From NCBI GenBank assembly GCA_038209155.1, contig JBBQYA010000035.1, positions 1 to 26,840 of the forward strand: a stretch of DNA of 26,840 bases, written 5' to 3'. Below, one piece after another: positions 16,538 to 24,762 of the stretch (position 1 is the first letter of the stretch; every line of letters starts with the position of its first letter). The translations under genes and the position numbers were made by a program. This DNA comes from JBBQYA01 sp038209155. GTDB lineage: Bacteria; Bacteroidota; Bacteroidia; Sphingobacteriales; Sphingobacteriaceae. The notes beneath the pieces are model-generated. The model did no database searches, was not told the origin of the DNA, and saw only the letters and a list, made by a program, of their open reading frames with translations.

Positions 16538-17416
16538 ATGGATTTCAATATTTGCATTATCATTCCAGTATTTAACAGAGTTGAATTAACTCTGAAATGC
16601 CTTATGTCTTTGCAAAACCAAACAAATACTAATTTTTCAGTAATTGTTGTAGATGACGGCTCCACCGATGAAACATTAAATAAAGTAAAAAAAGAATTTC
16701 CTACAGTAAAGTTAATGCATGGAAATGGAAATCTATGGTGGGCAGGAGCTACAAATGCTGGGATAAAATATGCAATGTCTGTCGGTTACGAATATATTTT
16801 ATGTTTAAACAATGATGTAGAAGTAGCTCCTGATTATATTGAAAAAATAAAATTTGCGTCAGAACAAAAACCTTTAGCATTAATTGGATCTTCTGGATAC
16901 AATATAAAAACTAGACAGTTAGAATATATAGGATCTACCTTCGATTGGAAACGTGGCGAAATATTTAGTATTTTGGAAAGAAATCCTATTATTAAAAATC
17001 AAAAATTGATTCCCTTAACAAATTTTATAGGTAGAGGGTTGTTAATTCCTACCTGTGTATTTGAAAAAATAGGAATGTTTGACAATTATAATTTTCCTCA
17101 AGGACTTGCGGATTTAGATTTTACTTTAATGGCTCATCGCGAAGGTTTCGAGATTTATTGCTCTACAGAATCAAAAGTTTATGCACATACCGAATTACAT
17201 ACTTCAAAGGAATTTTTTGAAACTTATAGTTTAAAAAACTTTTATAAATATCTTACTGATATTAAAGGAGCGGGAAACCTGAAATTTCGTTGGAAATTCG
17301 GAATGAGAAATGCACCTCATGGCTTAAAAACATATTATTCTTTATTAACTATTTCACGCTGTATTCTAGGTTATATTCGAAGATGGACTGGTATTAGTAA
17401 ACTTCATGGAATTTAA
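16538..17416 (+). CDS. Glycosyltransferase family 2 (rhamnosyltransferase-like)
   Basis: A 292-residue inverting GT-A enzyme. The N-terminal ICIIIPVFNRVELTLKCL and VVDDGSTD (D39, D40 bind nucleotide) are GT2 hallmarks. GNGNLWWAGATNAG and the metal-site motif LNNDVEV (N91-N92-D93) mark the subgroup that contains many rhamnosyltransferases and related O-antigen enzymes. The acceptor-side motif GMFDNYNFPQGLADLDFTLM is also typical. The donor sugar is not decidable; no dTDP-rhamnose genes are in the window. It opens the second tightly packed block of the locus, downstream of its own promoter, and is followed after 5 bp by the next gene. The start is fixed by the short distance to the -7 box. Confidence 0.92.
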   Translation: MDFNICIIIPVFNRVELTLKCLMSLQNQTNTNFSVIVVDDGSTDETLNKVKKEFPTVKLMHGNGNLWWAGATNAGIKYAMSVGYEYILCLNNDVEVAPDYIEKIKFASEQKPLALIGSSGYNIKTRQLEYIGSTFDWKRGEIFSILERNPIIKNQKLIPLTNFIGRGLLIPTCVFEKIGMFDNYNFPQGLADLDFTLMAHREGFEIYCSTESKVYAHTELHTSKEFFETYSLKNFYKYLTDIKGAGNLKFRWKFGMRNAPHGLKTYYSLLTISRCILGYIRRWTGISKLHGI

Positions 17417-17421
17417 AAAAC

Positions 17422-18585
17422 ATGTCGACAATAATCATTCATCAAAAAATTTTACCACATTATCGTGTAGCGATATTTGATGCTTTAATAAATAAATTAA
17501 AGAATACAACAATAATATACGGTCAACAACAAAAAAATGAATCTCTAAAATCAGTTATTTTAAAAAAAGAAAATTACACTCAAATAAAAAATTATTACTT
17601 TTTTAAAGACAAAATTTTCTATTCCGGAGCTTCTGGATTGATCTTAAAGAATAATCCAAAAGTCATAATAACTCAATTTAATGTAGGAAATTTAAATCTT
17701 TATTTATTATTTCTTCTTAGACCAATATTTAATTACAAAATAATACTATGGAATTTTGGTTATGATCCCGAAAATGGATTTTTTCCAAAAAAGATTTTAA
17801 AAGATAAAGTTCGTTTGTTCTTTTATCAAAAATCAGATGCTTCTATATTTTACTGGAAAAAAGGAAAAGAAGTAATAGAAGAATATTCAGTAAAAACAAA
17901 ACACTACTTTGTCGCACCTAACACACTTGATACAGTCACATTAGTAAAATATCGCAAAAAATTTGACTCTGTCGGAAAAGGAATGTTGAAAGCCGAATTA
18001 GGAATAATTGAAAAATATCATTTTGTTTATGTCGGAAGACTTTTAGAGGATAAACAAATTGATTTATTATTTAAAGCCTATTCAAAATTAAAAAATCAAA
18101 ATAAAATACGTTTAAGCATTATTGGAGCTGGGCCAGAATTATTAAGACTTAGAAAATTAGCCGAGGAATTAAACTTAATAAATTGTTTTTTTCTTGGGGA
18201 AATATTAGATCAAGTAGAAGTAGGTAAATGGATTTACATAAGTGATGCATTTGTTATGCCGGGTAGATTAGGAAATTCGGTTGTGCATTCTTTCTGTTTT
18301 GGTGTACCAATTATTTCTCAGAAAAAAGATTATTTCTATCATGGAGAGGGAATTGGATATATTAAAAACAATGAAAATGCATTTTTAGCAAAAGATAATG
18401 ACGAGTTAGATTTTGCAGAAAAAATGAAAATATTAATGGAAAATCCTTTGATAGCAGAAGAAATGAAAGAAGTCGCAATTAAAACAGTTGAAGATGACTG
18501 TTCTTTAGAAAAAATGATAGAAGGTTTTGAAAATGCTATTAATTATGTGACAAAAAATAATTATGAAAATTCTGCAAGTTCATAA
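17422..18585 (+). CDS. Glycosyltransferase family 4-like, EX7E motif altered
   Basis: A 387-residue GT-B protein. The N-domain starts IIIHQKILPHYRVAIFDAL and includes ILWNFGYDPENG; the C-domain has FVYVGRLLEDKQIDLL and LSIIGAGPELLRLRKLA, the usual GT4 donor-domain strands. Where GT4 enzymes carry EX7E, this protein has PGRLGNSVVHSFCFGVP, with G281 and H289 at the two Glu positions. From memory a GT4 subgroup has GLSVVHAF here, so this may be a subgroup trait and not a defect. It likely transfers a sugar in repeat-unit assembly, but catalysis cannot be assumed. It is 5 bp after the GT2 gene and overlaps the next GT4 gene by 23 bp. Confidence 0.85.
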   Translation: MSTIIIHQKILPHYRVAIFDALINKLKNTTIIYGQQQKNESLKSVILKKENYTQIKNYYFFKDKIFYSGASGLILKNNPKVIITQFNVGNLNLYLLFLLRPIFNYKIILWNFGYDPENGFFPKKILKDKVRLFFYQKSDASIFYWKKGKEVIEEYSVKTKHYFVAPNTLDTVTLVKYRKKFDSVGKGMLKAELGIIEKYHFVYVGRLLEDKQIDLLFKAYSKLKNQNKIRLSIIGAGPELLRLRKLAEELNLINCFFLGEILDQVEVGKWIYISDAFVMPGRLGNSVVHSFCFGVPIISQKKDYFYHGEGIGYIKNNENAFLAKDNDELDFAEKMKILMENPLIAEEMKEVAIKTVEDDCSLEKMIEGFENAINYVTKNNYENSASS

Positions 18586-19720
18586 TCAATACCAGCAAGT
18601 TGGAGGAGAAGATGTTGTTGTAAGTTTAGAAAAAAAACTTTTGGAAAATTATGGCCATGAAGTATTTCCATTTTATCGTTCAAATGATGAAATAAAAAAA
18701 TATTCCTTATCCAAAAAAATATCTTTGTTTTGGAAAACAACCTGGTCAAACGAAAATTACGAAACAATTACAAAGAGTTTAAAATACTTTAGACCAGACA
18801 TTTGCCATATTCATAATACCTTTCCATTAATAAGTCCATCTATTTTATATGCATGTAATAGTTTAAAAATACCAACAATTATTACATTACATAATTACCG
18901 TTTAATTTGTGTTAATGGACAATTTTTTAGAGATAATAAACCTTGCGAAAACTGCTTAAACACATTTTCTGTTTCTGCTTTATCGCACTCATGCTATAGA
19001 AATTCAACTATTCAAACCTTAGCTGCAGTTGGATTATTAGAAATTCATAAAAGAAAAAAAACATATTCAAAATTACCATCAGCATTAATTTGCTTATCTG
19101 AATTTGCTAAAAATAAATTTCAACAAGCTGGTTTTCCAGAATCAATATTAAAAATTAAACCTAATTTTATTTTTAATGAAGAGATAAATATTGCTCCAAA
19201 AGATAATTATTTTTTATTCATTGGAAGATTAGAAAAAGCAAAAGGAACAGATATTTTAATTAAGCTAGATCAGTACTTTTCCGATGTTAAATTAAAAATA
19301 GTTGGTTCTGGAAATGAGTATAAAAAATTAAAGGAAAGTACCAATTTTGAATTTACAGGATCTATTTCAAGAGAAGATGTTTTAACTATTTTAAAGAAAT
19401 GTAAAGCACTAATTTTTCCATCATTATGGTACGAAGGTATGCCATTGGTTATTCTTGAAGCTTTTTCTTTAGGTATTCCAGTGATTGCTTCAAATATTGG
19501 AGCAATTCCAGAAATCGTTATTGACAATAAAACAGGATTACTATTTGATTCAGGAAACATAAATTCTTTAATTGAAAAATTAAATTGGTCAATAAAAAAT
19601 CCGGAGAAATTGAAAGTTTTAGGAAGAAATGCTTTTGAGCATTTTACAGAAAATTACACACCAGCAAAAAATATTAAATTGTTAGAAAATATCTATGAAG
19701 AAGCCATCAATAATAGATAA
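18563..19720 (+). CDS. Glycosyltransferase family 4 with Cys cluster
   Basis: A 385-residue GT-B retaining glycosyltransferase. MKILQVHNQYQQVGGEDVVV forms the N-terminal Gly loop and HIHNTFPLISPS the next conserved segment. YFLFIGRLEKAKGTDILI and LKIVGSGNEY form the donor domain, and LWYEGMPLVILEAFSLGIP carries a complete EX7E pair (E291, E299). Four cysteines, C116, C128, C131 (PCENC) and C144, lie in the N-domain with C-x11-C-x2-C-x12-C spacing. This is recurrent in related GT4 proteins as I recall, and could bind metal, but that is not established. The start overlaps the upstream gene by 23 bp and the end overlaps the GT26 gene by 26 bp, so translation is coupled. Confidence 0.92.
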   Translation: MKILQVHNQYQQVGGEDVVVSLEKKLLENYGHEVFPFYRSNDEIKKYSLSKKISLFWKTTWSNENYETITKSLKYFRPDICHIHNTFPLISPSILYACNSLKIPTIITLHNYRLICVNGQFFRDNKPCENCLNTFSVSALSHSCYRNSTIQTLAAVGLLEIHKRKKTYSKLPSALICLSEFAKNKFQQAGFPESILKIKPNFIFNEEINIAPKDNYFLFIGRLEKAKGTDILIKLDQYFSDVKLKIVGSGNEYKKLKESTNFEFTGSISREDVLTILKKCKALIFPSLWYEGMPLVILEAFSLGIPVIASNIGAIPEIVIDNKTGLLFDSGNINSLIEKLNWSIKNPEKLKVLGRNAFEHFTENYTPAKNIKLLENIYEEAINNR

Positions 19721-20444
19721 CACATACCATCAATTAATGGGATTTAAAATTTTTAACGGAATTTTACCTCAATTAGATAGAGATCAAAAATTAATTATAA
19801 ATACGATTAACGCCTACTCGACGGTTTTATCCTTAAAAGATGAAAAATTTAAAGAGGCTTTAGATGACTCAGATATTTTATTGCCAGACGGAGTAAGTAT
19901 GGTGATTGCTGCCAAGATTTTATCCAATAAAAACATAAATAAAATTGCTGGTATGGATGCTTTCAATCATTATTTAAATGAACTAAATCGGATTGGTGGT
20001 TCTTGTTTTTTCCTAGGTTCAAATGGAGAAACACTGACTAAAATACAATTAAAAATTACCAGAAAACTACCAGGTATTAGAGTTGGTGTTTATTCTCCTC
20101 CTTACAAAGCAGAATTTAATAATGAAGATACCTTTCAAATGATAAATGAAGTAAGATCTTTCAGACCAGATGTATTATTTGTTGGAATGACTGCACCCAA
20201 GCAAGAAAAATGGGTTTATGAAAATAAGTACAATTTAAATATTCCTATTATATGTTCAATTGGAGCTGTGTTTGACTATTATGCTGAAAATTTAAAAAGA
20301 GCTCCAAAAATAGCTAGAGATATCGGTTTGGAGTGGTTTTGGAGATTGATGAGCGAGCCAAAAAGAACTTGGAAACGTTACATTATAGGCAATACTCAAT
20401 TTTTGCTTTTATTATTTAAACATAAAATTTTTGGAATTAAATAG
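19695..20444 (+). CDS. WecG/TagA/CpsF-family glycosyltransferase (GT26)
   Basis: A 249-residue enzyme of the WecG/TagA family, which transfers ManNAc or ManNAcA to a lipid-linked sugar on the cytoplasmic face. The signatures are present in order: DSDILLPDGVSMV (about 58-70), FFLGSNGETL, VGVYSPPYKAEF, PDVLFVGMTAPKQEKW (about 158-173) and CSIGAVFDYYAENLKRAP (about 186-203). The C-terminus RTWKRYIIGNTQF is amphipathic and basic, suiting membrane association. Just downstream is a UDP-GlcNAc 2-epimerase that makes UDP-ManNAc, which supports ManNAc as donor. The start at 19695 overlaps the previous gene by 26 bp; a second ATG at 19737 (MGFKIFNG) would remove 14 residues and the overlap. Confidence 0.92.
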   Translation: MKKPSIIDNTYHQLMGFKIFNGILPQLDRDQKLIINTINAYSTVLSLKDEKFKEALDDSDILLPDGVSMVIAAKILSNKNINKIAGMDAFNHYLNELNRIGGSCFFLGSNGETLTKIQLKITRKLPGIRVGVYSPPYKAEFNNEDTFQMINEVRSFRPDVLFVGMTAPKQEKWVYENKYNLNIPIICSIGAVFDYYAENLKRAPKIARDIGLEWFWRLMSEPKRTWKRYIIGNTQFLLLLFKHKIFGIK

Positions 20445-20448
20445 TATA

Positions 20449-21573
20449 ATGAAAGTATTAATTGTTGTAGGCACAAGACCGAATTTTATCAAAGTTTCTC
20501 AATTTAAAAAAGAATTAAAAAACTCAACTTTAATTGATTTGAAAATTGTTCATACAGGACAACACTATGATGTAAAAATGGCAGATGTTTTTTTCTCGCA
20601 ATTAAACATAAAACCAGATTTTTATTTAAATATTGCTCCAAATTCTGCTTGCTCACAAGTTGCAGAAATTATGATAAAATTGGAAGAACTAATTTTAAAT
20701 CAATATAAACCAGATCTAATTGTGGTGGTTGGAGATGTTAATTCAACTCTTGCTGCTGCAATTGCAGCAAATAAATTAAATATAAAATTAGCTCATTTAG
20801 AAAGTGGATTGAGAAGCAGAGATAGAACTATGCCAGAAGAATTAAATAGAATAATAACTGATGAATTAAGTGAGGTTTTTTTTATAACTGAAAAGAGTGG
20901 GTACGAAAATTTAATTAAAGAAGGAAAAAACAAAGATCAATTATTTATGGTAGGAAATACAATGATCGATTCTTTAATAGCTTTTAAGCCAGAAATTGAA
21001 AAAAATGAAATATTAAATAAATTAAATTTAAAACTGAAAGAATATATTTTACTTACCATCCATAGGCCGGCAACGGTAGATTACGAAAATGGATTAATAA
21101 ATTTAATTGAAGTTTTAAAGGATTTAAATAAAACAGAAATGCTTGTTTTTCCAATACATCCTAGAACGATAAAAAAATTAATAGAATTTGGTTTATATGA
21201 TTCTATAAAAAACTTAAAAAATCTTCAACTTATTGAACCTCTGGATTACTTTTCATTTCAAAAACTATTAAGCAATGCAAAACTAATAATTACGGATAGT
21301 GGAGGAATACAAGAAGAGACCACTTATGAGAAAATCCCGTGTTTGACATTGCGCCCAAATACTGAAAGACCAATTACAGTAGAAATAGGAAGCAACATTT
21401 TAATTCCATTTGAAATAAATATTATTAGAAATTATATAAACAAGATAACAAATGGAGAATTTAAAAAAAGTTCTATTCCTGAGTTGTGGGATGGGAATGC
21501 AAGTAAGAGAATAATTAAAGTTTTAGAGAATATGTATTTAAAAGAACTGGAAAATTCAAAAATATTAGATTAA
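20449..21573 (+). CDS. wecB: UDP-N-acetylglucosamine 2-epimerase, non-hydrolysing
   Basis: A 374-residue cytosolic enzyme interconverting UDP-GlcNAc and UDP-ManNAc. Family motifs in order are VVGTRPNFIK (N-terminal substrate loop, with Asn where Escherichia coli WecB has Glu), HTGQHYD, VVGDVNSTLAAA, HLESGLRSRDRTMPEELNR, TIHRPATVD, DSGGIQEE (D283-E290) and TLRPNTERPIT. I chose the ATG at 20449 over an in-frame ATG at 20431 because it begins MKVLIVVGTRP as in homologues and follows the preceding stop by 4 bp without overlap. It supplies the donor for the adjacent GT26 enzyme. No UDP-ManNAc dehydrogenase (WecC) is seen, so ManNAc and not ManNAcA is the likelier residue, unless that enzyme is encoded elsewhere. 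Confidence 0.94.
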   Translation: MKVLIVVGTRPNFIKVSQFKKELKNSTLIDLKIVHTGQHYDVKMADVFFSQLNIKPDFYLNIAPNSACSQVAEIMIKLEELILNQYKPDLIVVVGDVNSTLAAAIAANKLNIKLAHLESGLRSRDRTMPEELNRIITDELSEVFFITEKSGYENLIKEGKNKDQLFMVGNTMIDSLIAFKPEIEKNEILNKLNLKLKEYILLTIHRPATVDYENGLINLIEVLKDLNKTEMLVFPIHPRTIKKLIEFGLYDSIKNLKNLQLIEPLDYFSFQKLLSNAKLIITDSGGIQEETTYEKIPCLTLRPNTERPITVEIGSNILIPFEINIIRNYINKITNGEFKKSSIPELWDGNASKRIIKVLENMYLKELENSKILD

Positions 21574-21600
21574 ATTTAAATAAAATGGATATTTATTAAA

Positions 21601-22992
21601 ATGAACAATAATTTTGCTCAAGTTTTTAAATTAACTAATATTATTGTTGATTTTCTTCTTCTCAATATATCTTTTCTTATTGCATATAGGCTTACAGTAA
21701 ATTCAAGCTCAATATTATTCAATTTCAACTATTTAAATTTATTAATAACTCATAATTTACTTTGGTTTATAATTGCAGCAATTGTAAACTATTATGAGAT
21801 TGGAAAACAAATAGCAATTGAACGAAAGTTTTACAGAACATTTAGATTATTTGTATTTTATTATATTGGAATTAACATTCTAATTGTAATTACTAAAGCC
21901 TATTTTATTGCTCCAAAATTACTTTTCTACTTCCTATTATTCTTTTCATTAAGTTTAATCTTTTGGAAATTAATTACAGTAATATATTTAACAAGAAGTA
22001 AGAAAAGTTTTAAGCCAAAAGGTAAAATCGTAATTGCTGGTGGCGGTGATTTAGGTTCTAAATTAATGGATTACATCACAACAAACCCAGATGTGAACAA
22101 AGAATTTATAGGATTTTTTGACGACTATTTAGTTAATTGTTTACACCCCAACAAAGTTTTAGGCTTGGTAGATGAGTGTATAGAATATTCAATTAAAAAT
22201 GATATTACTGAAATATATTGTGCCCTACCAGCTTCTGAAAATGGAAAGGTATTTGAAATTATGTACAAAGCTGACAAACACATGATCAGAGTACATATTA
22301 TTCCAGATTTTAGAGATCTGATTCAAAAGCAAATACGACTTAATTTTATTGGAAGTATTCCAATTTTAGATATACGAGAAGAACCACTTGAAAATATTTT
22401 TAATAGATTAATAAAGAGAATATTTGATTTAGTATTTTCCTTTATCATTAGTATATTTATTTTGAGTTGGCTAATCCCAATTTTTGCAATCTTAATTAAA
22501 ATTACTTCACCTGGACCTGTATTTTTCACTCAAATAAGATCTGGAAAAAATAATATAAATTTTAATTGTTTGAAATTTAGAAGCATGTATTTAAACAATG
22601 AATCTAATTCAAAACAAACTAGTAGAAACGATTCAAGAATCACTCCTCTAGGTAAATTTTTACGAAAATATAGTATTGATGAACTTCCCCAGTTTCTAAA
22701 TGTATTAGTTGGAAATATGTCTGTAGTTGGTCCAAGACCTCATATGTTGAACCATACAAATCTTTACAGACAAATTATTGACAAATACATGGTAAGACAA
22801 TTTTTGACACCAGGTATTACCGGTTGGGCTCAGGTAAATGGATTTCGTGGAGAAACGAAAATAATAGAACAAATGGAAAAACGAGTAAGTCATGATATTT
22901 GGTACTTAGAAAACTGGTCTCTACTATTAGATTTCAAAATTGTCTTATTGACTATTGCTAATATCTATAAAGGCGAAGAAAATGCGATTTAA
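21601..22992 (+). CDS. WcaJ-like undecaprenyl-phosphate hexose-1-phosphate transferase (priming enzyme)
   Basis: A 463-residue polyprenyl-phosphate hexose-1-phosphate transferase that starts repeat-unit assembly. It has about four N-terminal membrane segments (residues about 10-130), a nucleotide-binding-like CoA_binding_3 domain beginning KIVIAGGGDLGSKLMDYI, a further membrane helix (about 272-300) and a cytoplasmic catalytic domain. The latter has TSPGPVFFTQIRSG (from 302), FNCLKFRSM, RKYSIDELPQFLNV, NMSVVGPRPHM and PGITGWAQVNGFRG. These are all hallmarks of the bacterial sugar transferase family. Full-length WcaJ-type proteins usually transfer glucose-1-phosphate; galactose is possible. 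It is the last gene of the locus, 27 bp after wecB, and its stop is only 4 bp from the convergent gene's stop. Confidence 0.94.
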   Translation: MNNNFAQVFKLTNIIVDFLLLNISFLIAYRLTVNSSSILFNFNYLNLLITHNLLWFIIAAIVNYYEIGKQIAIERKFYRTFRLFVFYYIGINILIVITKAYFIAPKLLFYFLLFFSLSLIFWKLITVIYLTRSKKSFKPKGKIVIAGGGDLGSKLMDYITTNPDVNKEFIGFFDDYLVNCLHPNKVLGLVDECIEYSIKNDITEIYCALPASENGKVFEIMYKADKHMIRVHIIPDFRDLIQKQIRLNFIGSIPILDIREEPLENIFNRLIKRIFDLVFSFIISIFILSWLIPIFAILIKITSPGPVFFTQIRSGKNNINFNCLKFRSMYLNNESNSKQTSRNDSRITPLGKFLRKYSIDELPQFLNVLVGNMSVVGPRPHMLNHTNLYRQIIDKYMVRQFLTPGITGWAQVNGFRGETKIIEQMEKRVSHDIWYLENWSLLLDFKIVLLTIANIYKGEENAI

Positions 22993-22996
22993 CCTT

Positions 22997-23614
22997 TTAT
23001 TTATTTAAATAATAAATGACACCCCATCGAGGTAAAATTGTTGCGCTAAAAAATTGATTTGAAGGAATTTCATCAGAAAAGTTAGAGCTTTTACTAAAAT
23101 TTACAGTTGGTATTAATTCGAAAAGAAAACTAATCTTATTAATCTTTTCAAAAGGTGTAAATTCTGTTCCTAATTGAATTCCAAAATTTGAAGAGAAAAA
23201 ATTGTCTGTTACAGTGGTGGTAATTTTATTTAATTCTGAAATACTCGAAGTTAAATTATAAGTAATCCCAGCAGTGACTCCACCATAAATTCTAGATCGC
23301 TCATTTCGCTGAAAAATATACAATGCAGATGGCTGGAAGGTTATTCTACCATTTCTTCTTATATCAGTTTGTGGAAGAAATGTGGTATCATTTATTTGTA
23401 AAATGGAATTTACTTCACTAGTTTGGAAACTTGGAGACAATTTATACTCATAAACTATCCTTTTATCTACTCTAGTTCTAATACCTAAGGAGGATGAATT
23501 ACTGCTAAATATTATTCCTGTTTGAGATTTTACTTCTAAATTAAAAATAAAAGAAACACAAAAAAATACAAAGATTTGAATTTTTAATTTCACGATTTTT
23601 AAATTAGTTTTCAA
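22997..23614 (-). CDS. Outer-membrane beta-barrel protein, non-ATG start
   Basis: A 205-residue exported protein. A signal peptide (hydrophobic IFVFFCVSFIF, cleavage near VKS|Q) is followed by alternating polar/aromatic strands: IVYEYKLSPSFQ, RITFQPSALYIFQ, SRIYGGVTAGITYNL, NFGIQLGTEFTPF, ISFLFELIPTVNF and a last strand ILPRWGVIYYLNK. This fits a small porin-like barrel of roughly eight strands. No ATG exists near the N-terminus. The frame opens with TTG at 23614, and GTG at 23593 gives an equally natural start (MKLKIQIFVFF). The -7 box at 23631-23638 lies 17 bp before the TTG and 38 bp before the GTG, so either is possible. It converges on the polysaccharide locus with 4 bp between stops; whether it is functionally linked is unknown. 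Confidence 0.75.
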   Translation of the reverse strand: MKTNLKIVKLKIQIFVFFCVSFIFNLEVKSQTGIIFSSNSSSLGIRTRVDKRIVYEYKLSPSFQTSEVNSILQINDTTFLPQTDIRRNGRITFQPSALYIFQRNERSRIYGGVTAGITYNLTSSISELNKITTTVTDNFFSSNFGIQLGTEFTPFEKINKISFLFELIPTVNFSKSSNFSDEIPSNQFFSATILPRWGVIYYLNK

Positions 23615-23630
23615 TGGTTTGTAAGATTTG

Positions 23631-23638
23631 CAAATATA
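23631..23638 (-). promoter_or_regulatory. Bacteroidota -7 promoter box (TATATTTG) for the beta-barrel gene
   Basis: On the minus strand TATATTTG matches TAnnTTTG exactly, just upstream of the barrel gene. A GTTT lies 17 bp further upstream as a poor -33 candidate. The position shows transcription begins at about 23625-23628, supporting a very short leader if TTG is used and about 30 nt if GTG is used. Confidence 0.5.
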
Positions 23639-23765
23639 GAATGAAACAGGAAATTAAACTTTACGATTGTATTAAGTTAATGTTAAATTAATATTAAGAG
23701 TTTTAAAACAATTATAGTTTTTTCCTATCTAAAAATTTATAAATAGAGAAGATAGTTAAATTAAA

Positions 23766-24629
23766 TCAAGTCAATTTATTAACAGCAAAAAGCAAAACTT
23801 GCCAAGCTTCTTCTAATTTGTCCTCTTCCAACATTTGATGTGCTAATAGATGTAATTCTTGATTACTTAAAGAACTATATTCTAAATTCTCTGTTTTTTG
23901 AAACAAAGGCATTTGCTCGACATTAGCTAATTTTCCTAAATTATTACCACTTAAGAATTTTGAGTTTTTGATTTCCATTGGTAAAGAATCTACTCCAATA
24001 CCTAATGTAGCAAGTGGTTTTGCAACTTTAAATAAACTATCATTTGTGACTCTGCAATACCAATCTCCACCTAATCTTGCCACATGATCCATTTTTAGTT
24101 GATCAATTTTATTATTCTCATCTAATACATTTTCGTTTATATGTATTAAAAGTATTTCTGCCAAAATCAAATTTCCTGCTCCTCCATTTTCTCCTAATGA
24201 AATCACCTCTACTATTTTGCATTCCATTTGTACTGGAGATTCTTTTACTCTTGGTGGTTTTACTAGTTCTGATTTTAATTGCGTAAATCCAGCTTTTTCA
24301 AATTCATTAATCCCCTTTGAATAATCTGTACTTGCTAAAGATGTTTGTTGAACCATATCATAATTCACTATATTTATGACACATTCGGGTACTTCCAAAA
24401 CATTTTGCAAGGTATGTTTAGTAGTATTATCTCTTACTCTCCTAGCAGGAGAAAATACGCAAATAGGTGGATTTGAACTAAATAAATTAAAAAAACTAAA
24501 TGGGCTAAGATTTACATTTCCATCTTTATCAATTGTACTCGCAAAACATATTGGTCGGGGAGCAATTGCATATTGAAGATAATTTTGTCTTTCGGCTGGT
24601 GATAAATCTGCCATTGAAATGGTTAACAT
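23766..24629 (-). CDS. Flavin reductase-like FMN-binding protein
   Basis: A 287-residue protein of the flavin-reductase-like family (split-barrel FMN binding). The core motif APRPICFASTIDKDGNVNLS (23-42) continuing PFSFFN is diagnostic, followed by NPPICVFSPARR, PECVINIVNYDM and ESPVQMECKIVEV with GAGNLILAEIL. The reductase core ends near residue 205. The remaining 80 or so residues are a helical extension (SNQELHLLAHQMLEEDKLEEAW) that I associate with a Bacteroidota subgroup. It shares strand and neighbourhood with fumarylacetoacetase and faces homogentisate dioxygenase, so a part in aromatic catabolism, for instance supplying reduced flavin, is plausible but not shown. The start could also be the ATG at 24614 (MADLSPAERQ), five codons downstream. 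Confidence 0.88.
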   Translation of the reverse strand: MLTISMADLSPAERQNYLQYAIAPRPICFASTIDKDGNVNLSPFSFFNLFSSNPPICVFSPARRVRDNTTKHTLQNVLEVPECVINIVNYDMVQQTSLASTDYSKGINEFEKAGFTQLKSELVKPPRVKESPVQMECKIVEVISLGENGGAGNLILAEILLIHINENVLDENNKIDQLKMDHVARLGGDWYCRVTNDSLFKVAKPLATLGIGVDSLPMEIKNSKFLSGNNLGKLANVEQMPLFQKTENLEYSSLSNQELHLLAHQMLEEDKLEEAWQVLLFAVNKLT

Positions 24630-24749
24630 AATAGGATTTTTAATAATTAGTTTTTAAAATAGAAATAACATTTAACAAATATTTATTTTAATTTTTTCGT
24701 AGATTTTAATAAAATATAATCTACAAAATAAATTGATTCCAAACTGTAC

Positions 24750-24757
24750 TAAATTTG
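24750..24757 (+). promoter_or_regulatory. Bacteroidota -7 promoter box (TAAATTTG) for the structured RNA
   Basis: TAAATTTG is an exact TAnnTTTG match in a region where the flanking genes run the other way. Initiation about six bases downstream would put the 5' end at about 24763, exactly where the closing stem of the predicted RNA begins. A TTG at 24733-24735 is too close (14 bp) to be a standard -33 element. Confidence 0.5.
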
Positions 24758-24762
24758 CGTGA

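Noticed and set aside
19270..19560. Open frame of 96 codons antisense to the GT4 gene
   Set aside because: It overlaps the conserved EX7E and donor-domain codons of the real gene and has no features of its own.
22993..23030. Bidirectional terminator between the convergent genes
   Set aside because: The spacer is 4 bp and the nearby A/T symmetry lacks a GC-containing stem; no convincing hairpin with a U-tract on either strand.
23725..23755. Inverted repeat CTATCT / AGATAG downstream of the flavin-reductase-like gene as a terminator
   Set aside because: A six-base stem with a 19-base loop and no following T-run on either strand; too weak.
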